DNA of 64,000 nt from CAVSIS01 sp963814875 (GTDB lineage Bacteria > Acidobacteriota > Thermoanaerobaculia > Thermoanaerobaculales > Sulfomarinibacteraceae). The translations under genes were made by a program, and so were the position numbers. This document shows, piece by piece, positions 8,321 to 17,020 of this stretch. The number at the start of each line of letters is the position of its first letter. Within the stretch, counting starts at the first letter, position 1. A model generated the notes under the pieces. That model was not told where the DNA came from. It saw only the letters and a program-made list of their open reading frames with translations, and made no database searches. Location of the stretch: assembly GCA_963814875.1 (NCBI GenBank), contig CAWFFJ010000025.1, forward strand, positions 6,291 through 70,290. The letters run 5' to 3'.

Positions 8321-10828
8321 ATGACAGAGCCCGGTGGCTCCCTCCCGGCAAGCGGCCGTGTCGTGCGCTGGATTGCCGCTCACCCCGTCCGCCTCGCTCT
8401 TGCCACTCTCCTGGTGACCGCGATAGCGGCCGTCTCCGCCACCCGGCTCGGGATCGACGTCGACGTCGTCGACCTGCTGCCCGACCACGCGCCGATGGCG
8501 GCCGCCTACCGGATTGCACTGGAGCACTTCGGCGGGCTCGATCGGGTGTTCGTTCTCCTCGAGGGCCCAACCAGCGTGGACTTGGGCGCGGCCCAGGAGG
8601 AGCTTGCTGCTCGGCTCGAAGGCCAGCCCGAGATCGCGGACGTGCGGATCGGTCTCGAGCCCGAGGATGAGGTCTTTCTGACCACCGAGGTGCTTCCGCG
8701 GGCGCCGCTCCTACTGCCGTCCCAAGGCTGGCGGGACGAGTTGGCGAGTCGACTGACGCCCGAGGCGCTGCGCGATCGCGCCCGCACCATACGTGCCGAG
8801 CTGCTCACGCCGGGCGGCCAGTTCATGGCACCGTGGCTGGCGGCCGATCCGCTCGGTCTCGCGCCGCTGCTCGACGCGCTGCGACCATCCGCGGCACTCC
8901 CGATCGACCCGCTGACCGGTACCTTTCGTTCAGACGACGGGCGTGCCGCCCTGGTGATCATCACGCCTGCTCGAGGCGAGATGGACGCCGCCGGCGGCAG
9001 GGCGCTTCTCGCACGACTCGAGACGGCGTTTGCCGAGCTCCGTGCGGAATCTGGCGACGAGCTCCAGCTCTGGGCCGTCGGTGGCCCCCTCTACGCCGCC
9101 CAGGACGAGCAGCTCGTGCATGCCGACCTCGCCAACACCATCGCGACCTCGGCCCTGATGTGCGTACTCATCCTGGTCATCGCAAGCGGCGGTTGGCGTC
9201 CGCCGGCAGGCGGGTTCGCTGCGGTCGTGGTCGGGCTCGTCTGGACCGCCGGTGCACTCGCCCTCGGGCTCGGTCGGGTGTCGGCAATTGCCCTCGCTTT
9301 CGCCGCGGTGCTCGTGGGACTTGGCGTCGACTACTGGATCCACGGCGGCGCCCGCTTCGCTCGTTTCATCGCCGAGGGTCTGGATCCCGCCGACGCTTTG
9401 GCTGCGACGTACCGCACGGTCGGGCCCGGCATCCTGAGCTCGGCGACGACGACCGCCGCCGGCTTTGCCGTGCTGGCCGCTGCCCATCTGCGCCCGATCC
9501 GAGAGATCGGAGTGACCGTGGCGTTGGGCATGACGGCGATCCTCGCTGCCACCGCATCCCTCGGTGCGGCCCTGCTCGTGATACAGGCACGGGGGCGGCG
9601 TCCCGGCTGGGACGGCCCCGCCTGGCGGGCGCTCGGGCGCGGGGTCGAAGCGGCGGTCGGGTTCGCCGAACGTCGTTCGCGGGTCGTGCTCAGCATCGCC
9701 GCCGTCGCCACCGTGGTCACCCTCGTAGGCGTGCCGAGGCTGACGTTGGACGCCGACCTGCGCGGCCTGCGCCCGACGAGCCACCCCACGCTCGAGGCCG
9801 AGCACCGGATACTCGAGCACTTCGACCTCGGCCTCGACACCACTCGCGTGATCGTGCACGGTGCAAGCCTCGACGAGGCCCTCGAGCGAGCGGCGGCGGT
9901 GGCGGCGGCGTTGCGGTCCGAGCTCGGCGGCGCGGGGTCAGTGACCTCACCGGATGCCTGGCTGCCGCTGGCCCGCACGAGCCATGAGCGCCTCGACGCG
10001 CTGCGCGAGCTCGGCCTCGGGGCGGCGCTCGATCGCTTCGAGACTGATCTCGATGCCGCAGGTATCGCGCCGAGCGCCTTCCGTCCAGCCCTGGATCTGC
10101 TGCGCGGCCTCGTCGACGGTCGTGTCGATCCCGTGCCGCCGCGCGACCTGTGGCCGGGTTGGCTCGACGAGCTGGTCCGCGAGGAGCCCGACGGAGTGTG
10201 GGCCGCCGTGTACGTGCGAGCGCCTCTGGGCCGTTGGCCGGATGGCCCGCCGACCGATCTGATGGCCGAGCTCGAGCGCGTCGCACCCGGGGTGGCGGTA
10301 GCGTCGGCATCGGCGGTCGGCGCCGAGCTGAGGCGGATCGCTGCCTTGGACCTCAAGCGCCTCGCCGTGGTCGCGCTCCTGGTCATCGCCGGTGTCGTCA
10401 TCGTGTCGTTCAAAGGGCGCCTGCGGGCGGCGGTTCTGGCCGTTCTCCCGGTGGTGCTCGGTACGCTCTGGACCCTCGGCCTGTGGGGCCTGATCGGCAT
10501 CCGACTCGACGTGCTCAGCCTGATCTTCGTCCCGGTCTTGCTCGGCATCGGCATCGACGACGGCCTCCACGCGGTCCACGCCGCTCATGCCGGGACATCA
10601 CGGCCGGACCTGCCGACGGCGGTCCGCGAGACCGGTCGCGCGATGGTGCTCACCACCCTGACGACCGTCGCCGCATTCGCCAGCCTCGGGCTCTCCCATC
10701 TGCCGAGTCTCAAGGCGGGCGGCCTGCTTGTGGGCGTCGGAGTCAGCGCCTGCCTCGTGGCAACGCTCTTCGTTCTTCCAGCACTCGCGATGGCTGGTAG
10801 ATCGGCGCCCGCAGTAGGGAGCCGGTGA
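8321..10828 (+). CDS. MMPL/RND-family exporter
   Basis: 835-residue membrane protein with two similar halves. Each half has one N-terminal helix (about residues 17-36 and 445-462), a large periplasmic loop and a five-helix cluster. GLGVDYWIHGGARF in half one and GIGIDDGLHAVHAA in half two are the conserved fourth-helix motifs of MMPL/HAE3 proteins with their Asp residues. Only two bases separate it from the ketoreductase stop, so it belongs to the same transcript. Exporters of this type in aryl-polyene clusters are thought to move the finished lipid to the outer membrane; substrate assignment here is by context. Confidence 0.88.
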   Translation: MTEPGGSLPASGRVVRWIAAHPVRLALATLLVTAIAAVSATRLGIDVDVVDLLPDHAPMAAAYRIALEHFGGLDRVFVLLEGPTSVDLGAAQEELAARLEGQPEIADVRIGLEPEDEVFLTTEVLPRAPLLLPSQGWRDELASRLTPEALRDRARTIRAELLTPGGQFMAPWLAADPLGLAPLLDALRPSAALPIDPLTGTFRSDDGRAALVIITPARGEMDAAGGRALLARLETAFAELRAESGDELQLWAVGGPLYAAQDEQLVHADLANTIATSALMCVLILVIASGGWRPPAGGFAAVVVGLVWTAGALALGLGRVSAIALAFAAVLVGLGVDYWIHGGARFARFIAEGLDPADALAATYRTVGPGILSSATTTAAGFAVLAAAHLRPIREIGVTVALGMTAILAATASLGAALLVIQARGRRPGWDGPAWRALGRGVEAAVGFAERRSRVVLSIAAVATVVTLVGVPRLTLDADLRGLRPTSHPTLEAEHRILEHFDLGLDTTRVIVHGASLDEALERAAAVAAALRSELGGAGSVTSPDAWLPLARTSHERLDALRELGLGAALDRFETDLDAAGIAPSAFRPALDLLRGLVDGRVDPVPPRDLWPGWLDELVREEPDGVWAAVYVRAPLGRWPDGPPTDLMAELERVAPGVAVASASAVGAELRRIAALDLKRLAVVALLVIAGVVIVSFKGRLRAAVLAVLPVVLGTLWTLGLWGLIGIRLDVLSLIFVPVLLGIGIDDGLHAVHAAHAGTSRPDLPTAVRETGRAMVLTTLTTVAAFASLGLSHLPSLKAGGLLVGVGVSACLVATLFVLPALAMAGRSAPAVGSR

Positions 10829-10915
10829 GATGCAGGCTCACCAGAAGTGCCGGTGGGCGATGCGGGAGGGCGGCGAAAACCGAACTGTTGATGGTTGTGA
10901 TCACCCGGTGGCTCT

Positions 10916-11079
10916 AGGAGTGTGTAGCCCATAGCGTACACGGCGTCTTTCGGGCGGCGTGAAGCCCTGTTTTCGTTGCATTCTCGGCCCGTACTCGGAG
11001 TACTGCTCCTCGAATGCGCCTCAACAGGAGCTTCACGGCGCTCCGAAATCCACCATCCACCTATGAGCTACACACTCCT
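10916..11079. repeat. 164-bp imperfect palindrome (hairpin-forming element)
   Basis: The outer arms at 10916-10934 and 11061-11079 are inverted copies matching at 18 of 19 positions. Complementarity continues inward with interruptions: GGCGTGAAG near 10955 pairs with CTTCACGGCG near 11031, and GCATTC near 10978 pairs with GAATGC near 11011. The axis is around TACTCGGAGTA (10992-11002). The right arm overlaps the last codons of the converging DUF2062 gene. It could be a miniature inverted-repeat element, a strong bidirectional terminator between convergent genes, or a structured RNA. The remaining 10829-10915 stretch shows nothing else. Confidence 0.7.
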
Positions 11080-12183
11080 GGCTCGGGTGGTTGGCCATTT
11101 CGCAACAATCAACGCGTTGCGGAAGGGCGTGCCAAGGTCCATCGGTTGGCAGCTCACGACGAGGCCGAGCTTCTCCAGTGTGACGACGAGATCGGTCAGC
11201 GGGCGGTAGGTGAATCGCTGGCGAAAGTGGCCGCGCAGGAACGCGCGCGCGCGTTCAGTAGCGGCGGTCAGCATGAATCGCACCGTGGCGGACTGGTCGG
11301 TCTCGCGGATCAGCAGTGTGCCGGTCGGCTCGAGCGCCGCTGCGGCACGTTCCAACACCTGATCCTGGTCGGCCCGCGGGAGGTAATGCAGCACGTCGAG
11401 TAGCAGAACCGCTGCGGATGGCGGGATGCTGGCCTCGGTGAGGTCGCCGACCTCGAGATGGACGTGCGGCGGCACGCCAACGCGAGCGATGCGAATGGCG
11501 CGCCGGCTGGCGTCGATACCGACGAGCTCGCGGTTGCCGCGACCGGGTTGTGTGGCTGCGAGCACAGCGAGCATGATGCCGCGGCCGCAGCCCAGGTCGA
11601 CCACGCGGCCGGCCGTGGGCAGCACGCCGAGCGTGGTCAAAGCGAAGTAGACGGGGTCGTGGCGCAGCTTGCCGCGGACGAACTCCCAGTGCAGGAAGCC
11701 AGCCTCGAGATAGGGGCGTGCGACCTGCTCGATCAGCTTCTCGCGTTCGGGGGACGTTCGGCGTGTGCGGCTGAGCACGGCGAAGGCTGAGAGTCCTATG
11801 GCAACACCGGCGAGCACGCCGACGATCAGACTGCCGACCACGAGGTCGCGGGCGAATGTCCACGGATCGACATGCCGAACGGTCTCCAACGAGAAGGTGT
11901 ACAGCGTGCCTCGCTGCACCAGACTGCCGGTCTGCAGCTCGAGCCAGATCAGGAACGGCGCGAACAGGGGGTTGGAGAGATTGGCGGCCAGGTACATGAT
12001 GGCGCGGCTCAGCCCGAGCAGCTTTCCGGTGACGACACACAGCGGGAGGTGGAGGCCGTAGAGCGGGAGCGAGCCGATGAAGGCGCCGATTGCGGCCGAC
12101 CACGCCTGCCGGTAGGCGCCGCTCCCCTCTGTCCGCAGGGTGACGAGAAGCTCAACCAGCGCCCTGCGCGCACGCCGACGCAT
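11068..12183 (-). CDS. DUF2062 membrane domain fused to class I methyltransferase
   Basis: 371 residues from ATG 12183. The N-terminal third is a DUF2062 domain: AIGAFIGSLPLYGLH, then hydrophobic segments around AAIGAFIGS, LFAPFLIWLEL and VVGSLIVGVLAGVAIGLSAF. After a linker (TSPEREKLIEQ) comes a SAM-methyltransferase domain with motif I VVDLGCGRGIML, the acidic VGIDASRRAI and VLLLDVLHYLP in motif post-I. This joins a membrane anchor to a methyltransferase in one chain. The frame is open further upstream to 12246, but without a convincing start. It converges on the exporter gene and is the last gene that can be assigned to the polyene region; methylation or head-group tailoring at the membrane is an inference. 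Confidence 0.8.
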   Translation of the reverse strand: MRRRARRALVELLVTLRTEGSGAYRQAWSAAIGAFIGSLPLYGLHLPLCVVTGKLLGLSRAIMYLAANLSNPLFAPFLIWLELQTGSLVQRGTLYTFSLETVRHVDPWTFARDLVVGSLIVGVLAGVAIGLSAFAVLSRTRRTSPEREKLIEQVARPYLEAGFLHWEFVRGKLRHDPVYFALTTLGVLPTAGRVVDLGCGRGIMLAVLAATQPGRGNRELVGIDASRRAIRIARVGVPPHVHLEVGDLTEASIPPSAAVLLLDVLHYLPRADQDQVLERAAAALEPTGTLLIRETDQSATVRFMLTAATERARAFLRGHFRQRFTYRPLTDLVVTLEKLGLVVSCQPMDLGTPFRNALIVAKWPTTRARSV

Positions 12184-12550
12184 CACGGAGACCCCACCAA
12201 GCTCACCCGAGCATCCTACAGGCACAAACGAAGGCGAGGGTGGCAACGGTCGGGGCGCTTGATGGATTGCTCACACCGTGAGCCCAGGAAGCGGTTGTCT
12301 CATGGCCCCTTAACCTGTTTGCAGAACTACTGGGGCACTACCCTTTCTTGATTCGGTGGAGCCGCCACGTCGGGAGAGAAACCAGTTCGTGGTCGCAACC
12401 GGGGGGGCCGCAGGAGGGGGTGGCCGGTGTACGACCCCCCCCGGCCACGGCGGCGACTCGCGGCTCGGCCGCAGTGTCGATCCCCTTCGATCCGTTCTGC
12501 GACCTGCTTGCAGAGATCGTCGGCATCCCGGACGCAGATCAGGGCAGTGG
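12184..12550. other. Intergenic stretch, no gene seen
   Basis: No reading frame here has protein-like content. A G-rich then C-rich run at about 12407-12450 includes an 8-bp inverted pair GTGGCCGG / CCGGCCAC with a C-rich loop. This could be a weak hairpin downstream of nothing obvious, or simply low-complexity sequence. It precedes two decayed genes, so it may be degenerate DNA. Confidence 0.4.
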
Positions 12551-12835
12551 CGGAGTGTGCTCGTCGGCGTCCTCCCTCGCGTCGCGGGCCGCGCCGAACG
12601 TCCGGGCCTCCTGGAGGTGCTCGAGGCCGAGCTCGGCAGGCTGGCCGTGCTCCTCGGGATGGGGCCGCGCCTGGAATTTGTCCCGTTTCGAAACGACGAA
12701 GCTGGGCTCAGCGCTCGTGACGCACTTCGCGCCGCGACCGTGCTCGTGCACGGGCTCGATGCCATCTGCAGCTTCGACAGGGGCTTCGACGCTATCCCGT
12801 CAGTCCGGCGGCTGGAGCCGGCTGCAATCCGGTGA
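12551..12835 (+). pseudogene. PIN-domain (VapC-like) remnant, N-terminus missing
   Basis: The readable part ends with ARDALRAATVLVHGLDAICSF followed by DRGFDAIPSVRRLEP and a stop at 12833-12835. The pattern 'RDA-x-HxAT...DAI.S.DR.FD.IPG..RLEP' is the C-terminal half of PIN-domain ribonucleases such as VapC toxins. The histidine often found before AT is absent, and no N-terminal strand with its catalytic Asp is visible upstream in any frame. No antitoxin gene accompanies it. Most likely a dead remnant; family assignment rests on this one C-terminal signature. Confidence 0.5.
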
Positions 12836-12856
12836 GGTGACAAGAGCGCCGACCTG

Positions 12857-13272
12857 GACGTGTTGGCGCTGCTGGGTACCGGCCCCGGCAACGCCGCGGT
12901 CTGGTTCAAGGACTTCGCCAAGCCAGACGGACGGCGGTTCGCCGAGGCCGAAAGCGCCATGGCACGCCGCGTCGAGGCGCCTGACGACTGGGGTCTGGTG
13001 CTGCCGGTCGACGATCCGCTGCTCGTCGAGGCCGCCGGCTGGGCGGACCAGGCGACGATGCGCTTCTACCCCGACATCTTGCCCATCGAGGGCCTCTCTA
13101 CGCCAGCGTGGTCGCCACGTTGGGCGGCGGCGCCCAGCAGAGGCGCGCGGGCGGCCTGCTCGAGAAGGCCGCCGCCGGGGAGGATCCGGTTCTCTCGGCG
13201 TTCGCCCGCTGGTGCCTGGAGCATCCGCAGACACGCGAGGACGTCGCGAACATGTTTGCCAGGCAGAGCTGA
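12857..13272 (+). pseudogene. Unrecognised gene broken by a frameshift
   Basis: One frame reads VLALLGTGPGNAAVWFKDF, then WGLVLPVDDPLLVEAAGWAD and MRFYPDILPIEG. Coding character then jumps to another frame at about 13095, with LYASVVATLGGGAQQRRAGG, LLEKAAAGEDPVLSAFARWC and REDVANMFARQS before a stop at 13270-13272. Joined, this would be roughly 138 residues. I do not recognise the family. The nearest upstream start is GTG 12857 or TTG 12860 with no ribosome site, 22 bp after the PIN remnant. Together the two look like an eroding island. Confidence 0.4.
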
Positions 13273-13500
13273 GATTCCGCCAGCCATCGCACAGTGCGGC
13301 CGGCCGGTTAGAGGCCGGTTGCACTGGTTTCCCGCAATTCCAGTCGCGCTGTGAACGCCGTGTCGCGTTTGTGCATGGAGTTGTCGCGGGCAGGCATTCC
13401 CATCTGCCTCCGTTGGGGCAAAGCTCGAGCCATGAAACAACGACCGGCCGCGAGCGCGTCCGAGAACCGGCTGGCGGTTCGGACGGCACGGAGGACACCA

Positions 13501-15764
13501 TGAAACGATCCGGCCTTTCGACCCTGACGGCCATCCTGATGTCGACCCTCGCCCTGCCGGCCCCGGCCGCGTTCACCGGCACCGACGTCTTCCTGCCCTC
13601 CGTGGGGCGCGGCCCCGGCTCCGCCGGCTCCGAGTGGTACACCTGCGTCTGGGTCCACAACCCGGGCGCCACCCCCGCCAACGTCCAGTTCCGGCTGCTG
13701 CTGCGCAACCAGCCGAATCCCTCCGCGCAGGTCTACAACGACACCATTCCCCCCGGCGACACCAGGCGCTACGACAACGCAGTCGAGACGATGTTCGGCG
13801 AGTCCTCGTTCGGCGCCCTGCGCGTGACCTCGTCCCAGAAGCTCATGGTCTCGAGCCGCATCTACTCCCTGACCGACGGGGCCGCGGACCGCGACTCGGT
13901 GGGCCAGCTCTTCGCCGCGATTCCGGCCTCGTTCGCGATCGGTGTGGGGCAGTCCACCACGCTGCTCGGCACCTACCAGACCAGCCCCGAGGACGGCTCC
14001 CAGTTCCGGGCCAACTTCGGCTTTGTCGAGACCACCGGCGCCACCGCCAAGGTCAGGGTCACGGCCTTCGACGAGTCCGGGACCTCGGTTGGGAGCGCCA
14101 TCTATACGTTGGCCGCCTGGGAGGCCCAGCAGCACAAGATCACGGAGCTGCTGCCCGGGGTGGACGCCACCAACCTGCGTCTCCTGTTTGAGGTGCCGAC
14201 GGGTCCGGGCAGGGTCGCCGTGTTCGGCTCGGGGATCGCCAACGGCTCCAACGATCCGTCGACCTTCGAGATGAGCTTCCGCGACGATCTGCTCGCAGAG
14301 AACGCGAGCGGCGGCGGCACGATCACCGGGGTGACCGCCGGCGCAGGGCTGTCCGGGGGCGGGACATCGGGCACGGTCACCCTCGCGGTTGGGGCGGGCC
14401 AGGGAATCCAGGTCGGTGCGGACCTCGTGGCCCTCGCCGACGGAGGGGTGACCAAGCCCAAGCTGTCAGCCTCGGGCGGGACCTCGGGCCAGCTTCTCTC
14501 AACCAACGGCTCGAGCCTGCAGTGGATTGACCCGCCCGGGGGCAGCGGCAGCGGCGACATTACGGCGGTGACTGCCGGGGCGGGGCTCTCCGGCGGGGGC
14601 ACATCCGGCGACGTGTCGCTCGCCGTGGCGAACGGCGGCATCGCCTCGGCGATGCTTGCCGACGCGGCTGTGACGACCACGAAGCTCTCTGCCTCTGGGG
14701 GCAGCAGCGGCAAGGTCCTCAAGCTCGAAGGCTCGGCCCTGGTGTGGGGCGACGACAAGATCGGCGGGCTCACGCTGCCGTTCGACGGCTCCCTGAACAG
14801 TTCGACTCCGCTGTTCGCGATCTCGAACACGGGATCCGGAATCGGCGTGCATGGCGGCGCCACCAACGGTACCGGGGTGCGGGGCTCGAGCGGGGCCGGC
14901 TACGGCGTGCTGGGCGACACCTCCTCCGGCATCGGAGTGGTTGGCGTCAGCTCCTCGGGGACCGGAGTGTCCGGCGGGAGCTCCCACGGTACCGGGGTGT
15001 ACGGCATCAGCACCGACTCCAGGGGAGTGTGGGGCGACAGCTCCCACGGCGACGGGGTGTATGGCAGCAGCGCTTCCGGCTTCGGCGGCCGCTTCAGAGG
15101 CAACATCATGGTGACCAGCTATGGCAACGACGATGGCCTCATCTACTCGGACCCCGACGCCGCCGGCTCCGACCTCGGGCTCATGTCCAACGACCGGGTG
15201 TGGGTCGACCTTGACGACGACAACAATTCGTCCGGCTCGTTCTTCCAGGTACGCGCCGGTAACGACACCGAGGTCTTCCGTGTCGATGAAAGCGGCAACG
15301 CCAAGGTCCTGGGCACGCTGACCAAGGGCGGCGGCTCGTTCAAGATCGACCACCCGCTCGACCCGGAGAACAGGTACCTCTACCACTCGTTCGTCGAGTC
15401 GCCGGACATGATGAACATTTACAACGGCAATGTGGTCACGGACGAGCGCGGCTACGCCACCGTCGTCCTACCCGACTGGTTCGAGGCGCTCAACCGGGAC
15501 TTCCGCTACCAGCTCACGGTCATCGGCGAGTTCGCCCAGGCGATCGTGGCACAGAAGATCGAGGGCGACCAGTTCGTGATACGCACCGACAAGCCGGCGA
15601 TCGAGGTCTCCTGGCAGGTCACCGGCATCCGGCACGACGCCTTCGCCAACGCCAACCGGATTCCGGTCGAGGAGGACAAGCCCGAGGCCGAGCGCGGCCA
15701 TTACCTCCACGCCGAGGCGTTCGGTCGGCCTCCCATGTCGGTGATCGAGCCTTCCCAGCGGTAG
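13501..15764 (+). CDS. Secreted fibre-like protein with glycine-rich repeats
   Basis: 754 residues from ATG 13501, which has a clean GGAGGACACC ribosome site; the frame is open far upstream but that part is not protein-like. A signal peptide (MKRSGLSTLTAIL...PAPAA) is followed by about 240 residues of a beta-sandwich-like region (FLPSVGRGPGSAGSEWYT, SSRIYSL, RANFGFVETTG) related to two other secreted proteins in this window. Next come phage-fibre-like segments (TAGAGLSGGGTSG twice; LSASGGTSGQLLSTNGSSLQW), then about seven short repeats of the form G-[VI]-x-G-x-S-S-x-G-x-G-V-x-G (about residues 440-525). The C-terminal domain (YLYHSFVESPDMMNIYNGNV) resembles conserved tails of bacterial surface proteins. 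Function unknown; probably extracellular structural or adhesive. Confidence 0.75.
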
Positions 15765-16058
15765 CGAAGGCCCGCACCGGGCTAGGTCGGCCACCGAACC
15801 GCCGCGTTCCTGTACGGGATGGAGCGGCGAGAAGCCGCCGTCGAGTCCCTAGCGCGGGCCTTCGCTCTCGACGGTGACGCGGGGGTGGCCGCCACCGAGC
15901 TGCGCCTCACTCTTCACCGGGTGCCCGTCGACCGGGAGCGGTACCTCGCCCTTCTGGACGGCTCGCGAGGCAGGCTCAGGCACCACGGTAGCCGACCACT
16001 GAGGGGGCGTCTTCGCCCGGCACGCGGGACGGGCAGGCATGGCCGACCGGACCGCGGC

Positions 16059-16850
16059 TCAGCGTCGTCTGCGGTGGGAGCTGCGGCGTCCTCTGGGAAG
16101 CTCGTCGCGGGTGCGGCCCGGACCCCCGGAGCCGTTTCGGGTCGCCAGGTAGACGGTGTGGCGGGGGCCGGCGTCGCCTGGTTTGGTGCGCCGGAAGTCG
16201 AAACCGATGGTTCCCATGCGCTTCTCGAAGCCGGCGTCCGAGGTCTCGGTCCAGACCGCCAGGATGCCGTCGTCGGTGAGGGCGTTCCAGGTGCGTTCGA
16301 GCGCGCGGAACCCGTAGAAAGGGTGGTCGGGTTGGGAGTTGGCGTCCTCGGTGCCCTGGTAGAGGTCGAGCACGATGGCGTCGTAGCGCGCGGTGCCACG
16401 CCGGCCGGCGGTGGCGATGACCCTCGCCACGTCGCCGACGTGGACCGTGACCCGAGGGTCGTCGAGCGGGAAGCCGTTGAGCGCGGCGAGCTCGGTGCGG
16501 CACCAGCGCACGACTGCGGGGTTGAGCTCCGCGACCGTGACCTCGGCGTGGGGCGGGAGTTCGTCGAGCGCGGCGCGCAGGGTGTAGGCCATACCAAGGC
16601 CGCCGATCAGCATCCGGGGACGGGGACGACCCGCAATGCGTTGTGCGGCGTTCGCTCCGAGTGCGCTTTCGGAGACGTGGTACTCGCTGGTCATCAGGAT
16701 GTAGCTCGGCATCCGGATGAGGAAGTCCTCATCGCTCGCCTTGAGGAGGATCATCGGTCCCTCCTCGGTCGGTACGGTGTCGAGGGTCTTCCAGTGGCGC
16801 GTCACGGCGGGCAGATATACAGCGATCCGCCCGGAAACGCCAGCCTGCAT
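16059..16850 (-). CDS. Spermidine-synthase-like methyltransferase-fold protein
   Basis: 263 residues from ATG 16850. The motif MLIGGLGMAYTLRAAL followed by VTVAELNPAVVRWCR matches the nucleotide-binding start of the spermidine synthase/SAM fold. VHVGDVARVI and YDAIVLDLYQG supply the later motifs, with Asp and Tyr in place. The N-terminal part (TEEGPMILLKASDEDFLIRM) is a short beta region instead of the full synthase N-domain. No polyamine or decarboxylase genes are nearby, so a true aminopropyltransferase role is not supported; proteins of this type are often annotated only as 'spermidine synthase-like'. It lies downstream of the dioxygenase gene, separated by a hairpin. Confidence 0.7.
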   Translation of the reverse strand: MQAGVSGRIAVYLPAVTRHWKTLDTVPTEEGPMILLKASDEDFLIRMPSYILMTSEYHVSESALGANAAQRIAGRPRPRMLIGGLGMAYTLRAALDELPPHAEVTVAELNPAVVRWCRTELAALNGFPLDDPRVTVHVGDVARVIATAGRRGTARYDAIVLDLYQGTEDANSQPDHPFYGFRALERTWNALTDDGILAVWTETSDAGFEKRMGTIGFDFRRTKPGDAGPRHTVYLATRNGSGGPGRTRDELPRGRRSSHRRRR

Positions 16851-16902
16851 GTCTCGCCCCGAGGCGGCTGCGGGCCATGCTGCGTGGCCATCTGCCGTCT
16901 TC

Positions 16903-16960
16903 CTCGGTGCGCCGCCGTCCTCAACTAGCTGGGCTACGCCTGCGGGCGCGGCGCACCGAG
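16903..16960. terminator. Hairpin with perfect 13-bp stem
   Basis: Arms at 16903-16915 (CTCGGTGCGCCGC) and 16948-16960 are exact inverted copies with a 32-base loop. It sits between the 3' end of the dioxygenase gene and the start of the next leftward gene. There is no T-run, so a factor-independent terminator is uncertain; it may instead be an RNA-processing or attenuating hairpin. Confidence 0.5.
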
Positions 16961-17020
16961 AAAGCCAGCAGCTACCAACGCCCCGCGGCCCTCGCTGCGC
17001 CCCGTGGCGAGACAGGCAGG

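Noticed and set aside
12407..12450. G-run followed by C-run with an 8-bp inverted pair
   Set aside because: No gene ends just before it and there is no T-run. Treated as low-complexity sequence.
13273..13500. Upstream extension of the fibre-like protein as part of a 1138-codon frame
   Set aside because: The signal peptide at 13501 with a strong ribosome site defines the start; the upstream part overlaps decayed genes in other frames.
14850..15080. Regularly spaced DNA repeats resembling a CRISPR array
   Set aside because: They are in-frame glycine-repeat codons of the secreted fibre-like protein, with no constant spacer length and no cas genes.
15819..16000. A short TPR-like stretch (MERREAAVESLARAFALDGD)
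   Set aside because: Only one half repeat is visible, with no ribosome site, and the rest of the frame is antisense to the next gene. Possibly a remnant, but support is too thin.
16918..16950. tRNA-like D-arm text on the minus strand (GTAGCCCAGCTAG)
   Set aside because: It lies in the loop of a perfect 13-bp hairpin. No acceptor stem, anticodon arm or T-loop could be assembled.
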